From: Leisingera sp. ANG59
GTDB lineage: Bacteria > Pseudomonadota > Alphaproteobacteria > Rhodobacterales > Rhodobacteraceae
Length of the DNA stretch: 64,000 bases
Assembly (NCBI RefSeq): GCF_013317235.1
Contig: NZ_WLCM01000001.1
Coordinates: 138,850-202,849 of the forward strand
Direction of reading: 5' to 3'
Shown here piece by piece: positions 61,578 to 64,000 of the stretch (within the stretch, counting starts at the first letter, position 1; the number at the start of each line of letters is the position of its first letter). The notes below the pieces were generated by a model. It searched no databases. It worked only from the letters and a program-made list of their open reading frames with translations, and was not told the origin of the DNA. The position numbers and the translations under genes were made by a program.

Positions 61578-61687
61578 GCTGTTTCCCCGCACTAATAGGT
61601 AGCGCGGTTGACGGAAGCCTCAAATTCGGGAGCAAATGGCATAATTAAACCTGCCGTTCGGTTGCTGCAATTCCGCGGCGGCCCCCC

Positions 61688-61716
61688 AAAAAAAGGCGCC
61701 CCGAAAGGAGCGCCTT
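61688..61716 (-). terminator. Intrinsic terminator of glnA
   Basis: AAGGCGC (61693-61699) and GCGCCTT (61710-61716) form a stem that, read on the minus strand, is followed by seven T (A-run 61688-61694). It lies 21 bp after the glnA stop codon. Confidence 0.9.
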
Positions 61717-61736
61717 CATCTTGCAGAAACTGCGGC

Positions 61737-63143
61737 TTAGCAGCTGTAGTACATGCCGAACTCTACCGGGTGCGGGGTGTGCTCGTACTTGTGGACCTCT
61801 TCCATCTTCAGCTCGATGTAGCCGTCGATTTGGTCTTTGGTGAACACGTCGCCCTGCAGCAGGAAGTCGTGGTCGGCCGCCAGCGCGTCCAGCGCTTCGC
61901 GCAGGCTGCCGCAGACGGTCGGGATGCCTTCCAGCTCCTCGGCCGGCAGGTCGTACAGGTTCTTGTCCATGGCTTCGCCCGGATCGATCTTGTTCTTGAT
62001 GCCGTCCAGGCCGGCCATCAGCAGCGCGGCAAAGCACAGGTAGGGGTTTGCGCTCGGATCGGGGAAGCGGGCCTCGACGCGCTTGGCCTTCGGGCTTTCG
62101 GTCCACGGAATACGCACGCAGCCGGAGCGGTTGCGGGCCGAGTAGGCGCGCAGAACCGGGGCCTCGAAGCCGGGGATCAGGCGCTTGTAGGAGTTGGTGC
62201 CCGGGTTGGTGAAGGCGTTCAGAGTCTTGGCGTGCTTCAGGACGCCGCCGATGAAATACAGCGCTTCCTGGCTGAGGTCAGCATACTTGTCGCCTGCAAA
62301 CAGCGGCTTGCCGTCTTTCCAGATCGACATGTTGACGTGCATGCCGGAGCCGTTGTCGCCGTAGATCGGCTTCGGCATGAAGGTTGCCGACTTGCCGTAG
62401 GCGTGGGCCACGTTGTGGATCACGTATTTGTACTTCTGCAGCTCGTCGGCCTGTTTGGTCAGACTGTCGAAGATCAGGCCCAGTTCGTGCTGGCAGGACG
62501 CAACCTCGTGGTGGTGCTTGTCGACCTTCATGCCCAGACGCTTCATGGTGGACAGCATTTCCGAACGCAGGTCCTGCGCTTCGTCGGTCGGGTTCACCGG
62601 GAAGTAACCGCCCTTGAGGCCCGGGCGGTGGCCCATGTTGCCCATTTCGAACTCGGCGTCGGTGTTCCAGGAGCCGTCGGTTGCGTCAACCTCATAGGAC
62701 ACCTTGTTGATGGTGTTGGAGAAACGCACGTCGTCGAACAGGAAGAATTCCGCTTCCGGGCCCATGTAGGCCACGTCGCCGATGCCGGAGGACTTCAGGT
62801 AAGCTTCCGCTTTCTGGGCGGTGCCGCGCGGATCGCGCTCGTAGCTTTCGCCGGTGTCGGGCTCAACGATGGAGCAGTGGATGCAGAGAGTCTTCTCGGC
62901 GTAGAACGGGTCGATATAGGCCGAGGTGGTGTCCGGCATCAGTTTCATGTCGGAGTTTTCGATCGACTTCCAGCCGGCGATCGAGGAGCCGTCGAACATG
63001 AAGCCTTCTTCCAGGAAGTCTTCGTCGACCAGGTCCACGTCCACGGTCACGTGCTGCAGCTTGCCGCGCACGTCGGTAAAGCGGATGTCGACATATGCGA
63101 CGTCTTCGTCTTTGAGTGTCTTGAGAACTGCGTCTGCGCTCAT
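61737..63143 (-). CDS. glnA: Glutamine synthetase, type I
   Basis: 468-aa enzyme making glutamine from glutamate and ammonia with ATP. It has [17 protein letters not shown] near residue 48 (latch), [16 protein letters not shown] (about 265) and DLPAEE at Tyr397 in NLYDLPAEE, the adenylylation site of the GSI-beta type. Length matches the standard 468 aa. AAGGACCGAGG precedes the start. It follows glnB, so the pair is transcribed from upstream of 63527. Confidence 0.98.
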   Translation of the reverse strand: MSADAVLKTLKDEDVAYVDIRFTDVRGKLQHVTVDVDLVDEDFLEEGFMFDGSSIAGWKSIENSDMKLMPDTTSAYIDPFYAEKTLCIHCSIVEPDTGESYERDPRGTAQKAEAYLKSSGIGDVAYMGPEAEFFLFDDVRFSNTINKVSYEVDATDGSWNTDAEFEMGNMGHRPGLKGGYFPVNPTDEAQDLRSEMLSTMKRLGMKVDKHHHEVASCQHELGLIFDSLTKQADELQKYKYVIHNVAHAYGKSATFMPKPIYGDNGSGMHVNMSIWKDGKPLFAGDKYADLSQEALYFIGGVLKHAKTLNAFTNPGTNSYKRLIPGFEAPVLRAYSARNRSGCVRIPWTESPKAKRVEARFPDPSANPYLCFAALLMAGLDGIKNKIDPGEAMDKNLYDLPAEELEGIPTVCGSLREALDALAADHDFLLQGDVFTKDQIDGYIELKMEEVHKYEHTPHPVEFGMYYSC

Positions 63144-63188
63144 TCCCTCGGTCCTTTTTTAGAGATGTCAGGATATTCGTTGAATTCT

Positions 63189-63560
<372 letters not shown>

Positions 63561-63698
63561 TCATTTCACTTCTAAATGAAGGCAGCAATGCATGGGTTTG
63601 CGGCTGCGGCAATTGTGGGCAGAAATTGAGCGTGTCTGCCTAGAAATTAAGCACTGCGCCCGGAAAATGCGCAGAATTGAATCGGGGAAGGGCAAAAT

Positions 63699-64000
63699 AT
63701 GACCGAACTGCTGACTGCAGCCCAGATGCGGGCGATTGAGCAGGCCGCCATCGAGTCCGGTGAGGTGACCGGGCTGGAGCTGATGGAGCGGGCCGGGCAG
63801 GGGGTGGTGGACGCCATCTTCGAGGAATGGCCGGAACTGGCAGAGCCTTTTGAAGACGGACGAGGGGCCAGCCCCTCGCGCTCCCCGGAGTGTTTGGGCA
63901 AAGAAGAAGGGCGTCGCCGCGCAGTGGTTTTGTGCGGGCCGGGTAACAACGGCGGCGATGGCTTTGTGGTGGCGAGGCTGCTGAAGGAGTGCGGCTGGGA
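63699..64000 (+). CDS. NAD(P)H-hydrate repair enzyme, N-terminal part (partial, 3' truncated by window)
   Basis: Start of a YjeF/Nnr-type gene (NAD(P)H-hydrate epimerase, usually fused to the ADP-dependent dehydratase). 100 residues are visible: TAAQMRAIEQAAIESGEVTGLELMERAGQG, and after an unusual segment VVLCGPGNNGGDGFVVARLL, the YjeF phosphate-binding motif. Between them, residues about 52-76 (EPFEDGRGASPSRSPE, then GKEEGRRR) form a Gly/Ser/Arg-rich insertion. Its DNA holds the palindrome CGAGGGGC/GCCCCTCG at 63861-63878. The frame stays open through it, so the gene seems intact. Confidence 0.88.
   Translation, partial: MTELLTAAQMRAIEQAAIESGEVTGLELMERAGQGVVDAIFEEWPELAEPFEDGRGASPSRSPECLGKEEGRRRAVVLCGPGNNGGDGFVVARLLKECGW
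63861..63878 (+). repeat. Palindromic element inside the Nnr reading frame
   Basis: CGAGGGGC (63861-63868), CA, GCCCCTCG (63871-63878), followed by CGCTCCCCGGAG. Similar GC-rich hairpins of this wording (GAGGGGC then CGCTCCCC) are common between genes in Rhodobacterales, so I read this as a mobile palindromic repeat that landed in frame. That identification is from memory and not checked. Confidence 0.5.

Overview
The window looks like chromosomal DNA from an alphaproteobacterium of the Roseobacter group (Rhodobacteraceae, Leisingera/Phaeobacter/Ruegeria-like). The reasons are high GC with dense GC-rich codon use, a DMSP lyase of the DddP type, a heterotetrameric sarcosine oxidase operon (soxBDAG), a TRAP transporter, and the arrangement yajC-secDF followed by ccmABCDG. 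The genus is inferred from content and was not tested by alignment. No rRNA, tRNA, CRISPR array, transposase or prophage structural gene was seen. Most of the window is housekeeping sequence with islands of small lineage-specific genes.

Layout. 1-4306 (+): end of a TRAP small permease, dctM, dusA, a TauE-type exporter and a PhyH-like dioxygenase. 4337-6810 (-): small membrane protein, a 28-bp perfect palindrome, then ccmI-ruvX-DUF1289. 6999-12259 (+): soxB-soxD-soxA-soxG, closed by a strong terminator. 12447-13934 (+): three tandem secreted proteins that look like divergent paralogues. 14138-16511 (+): sodB, a 66-aa basic protein with a host-attachment-family protein, and rarD; a LOG-family gene (-) overlaps the 3' end of rarD. 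17124-21186 (+): LysM/Ig-like membrane-anchored protein, Atm1-type ABC exporter, small exported protein. 21262-26210 (-): RND pump and its membrane-fusion partner. 26500-30082 (+): YfgM-like protein, bamB, der. 30402-31881 (+): fatty acid desaturase and a helix-hairpin-helix protein with a histone H1-like tail. 31955-33809 (-): serS and a SET-domain protein.

34121-41008 (+) is one long run: yajC, secD, secF, a second TauE-type exporter, an Mth938-like protein, ccmA, ccmB, ccmC, ccmD (51 aa) and ccmG, with several overlapping stop/start codons. Together with ccmI near 6 kb this supplies most of the System I cytochrome c maturation apparatus; ccmE, ccmF and ccmH are not in the window. 41023-45124 (-): an ABM monooxygenase / DOPA-dioxygenase / ABM monooxygenase trio, then acnA. 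45348-48944: DUF1223 (+), then lipid A acyltransferase-like, FliG-like and TPR genes (-). 49037-53691 (mostly -): an AT-richer kinase-like gene, purB, two small proteins (one +, one -), a large GC-rich hairpin, and an alpha/beta hydrolase-OsmC fusion. 53787-54335 (+) is a NUDIX hydrolase. 54403-63527 (-): dddP, an unrecognised 282-aa protein with a C-terminal membrane segment, a lytic transglycosylase, a YegD-type Hsp70, slipin-nfeD, and glnB-glnA. 63699-64000 (+): start of the NAD(P)H-hydrate repair enzyme, carrying what looks like an in-frame palindromic insertion.

Together the genes describe a marine heterotroph that uses methylated compounds and DMSP: sarcosine oxidase yields glycine, formaldehyde or methylene-THF, and H2O2, and DddP cleaves DMSP. 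It has respiratory c-type cytochromes and ammonium assimilation under PII control. The least explained material is the secreted-protein trio, the HhH/histone-H1-like protein, the 282-aa protein, the orphan FliG, and several palindromes with no assigned role.
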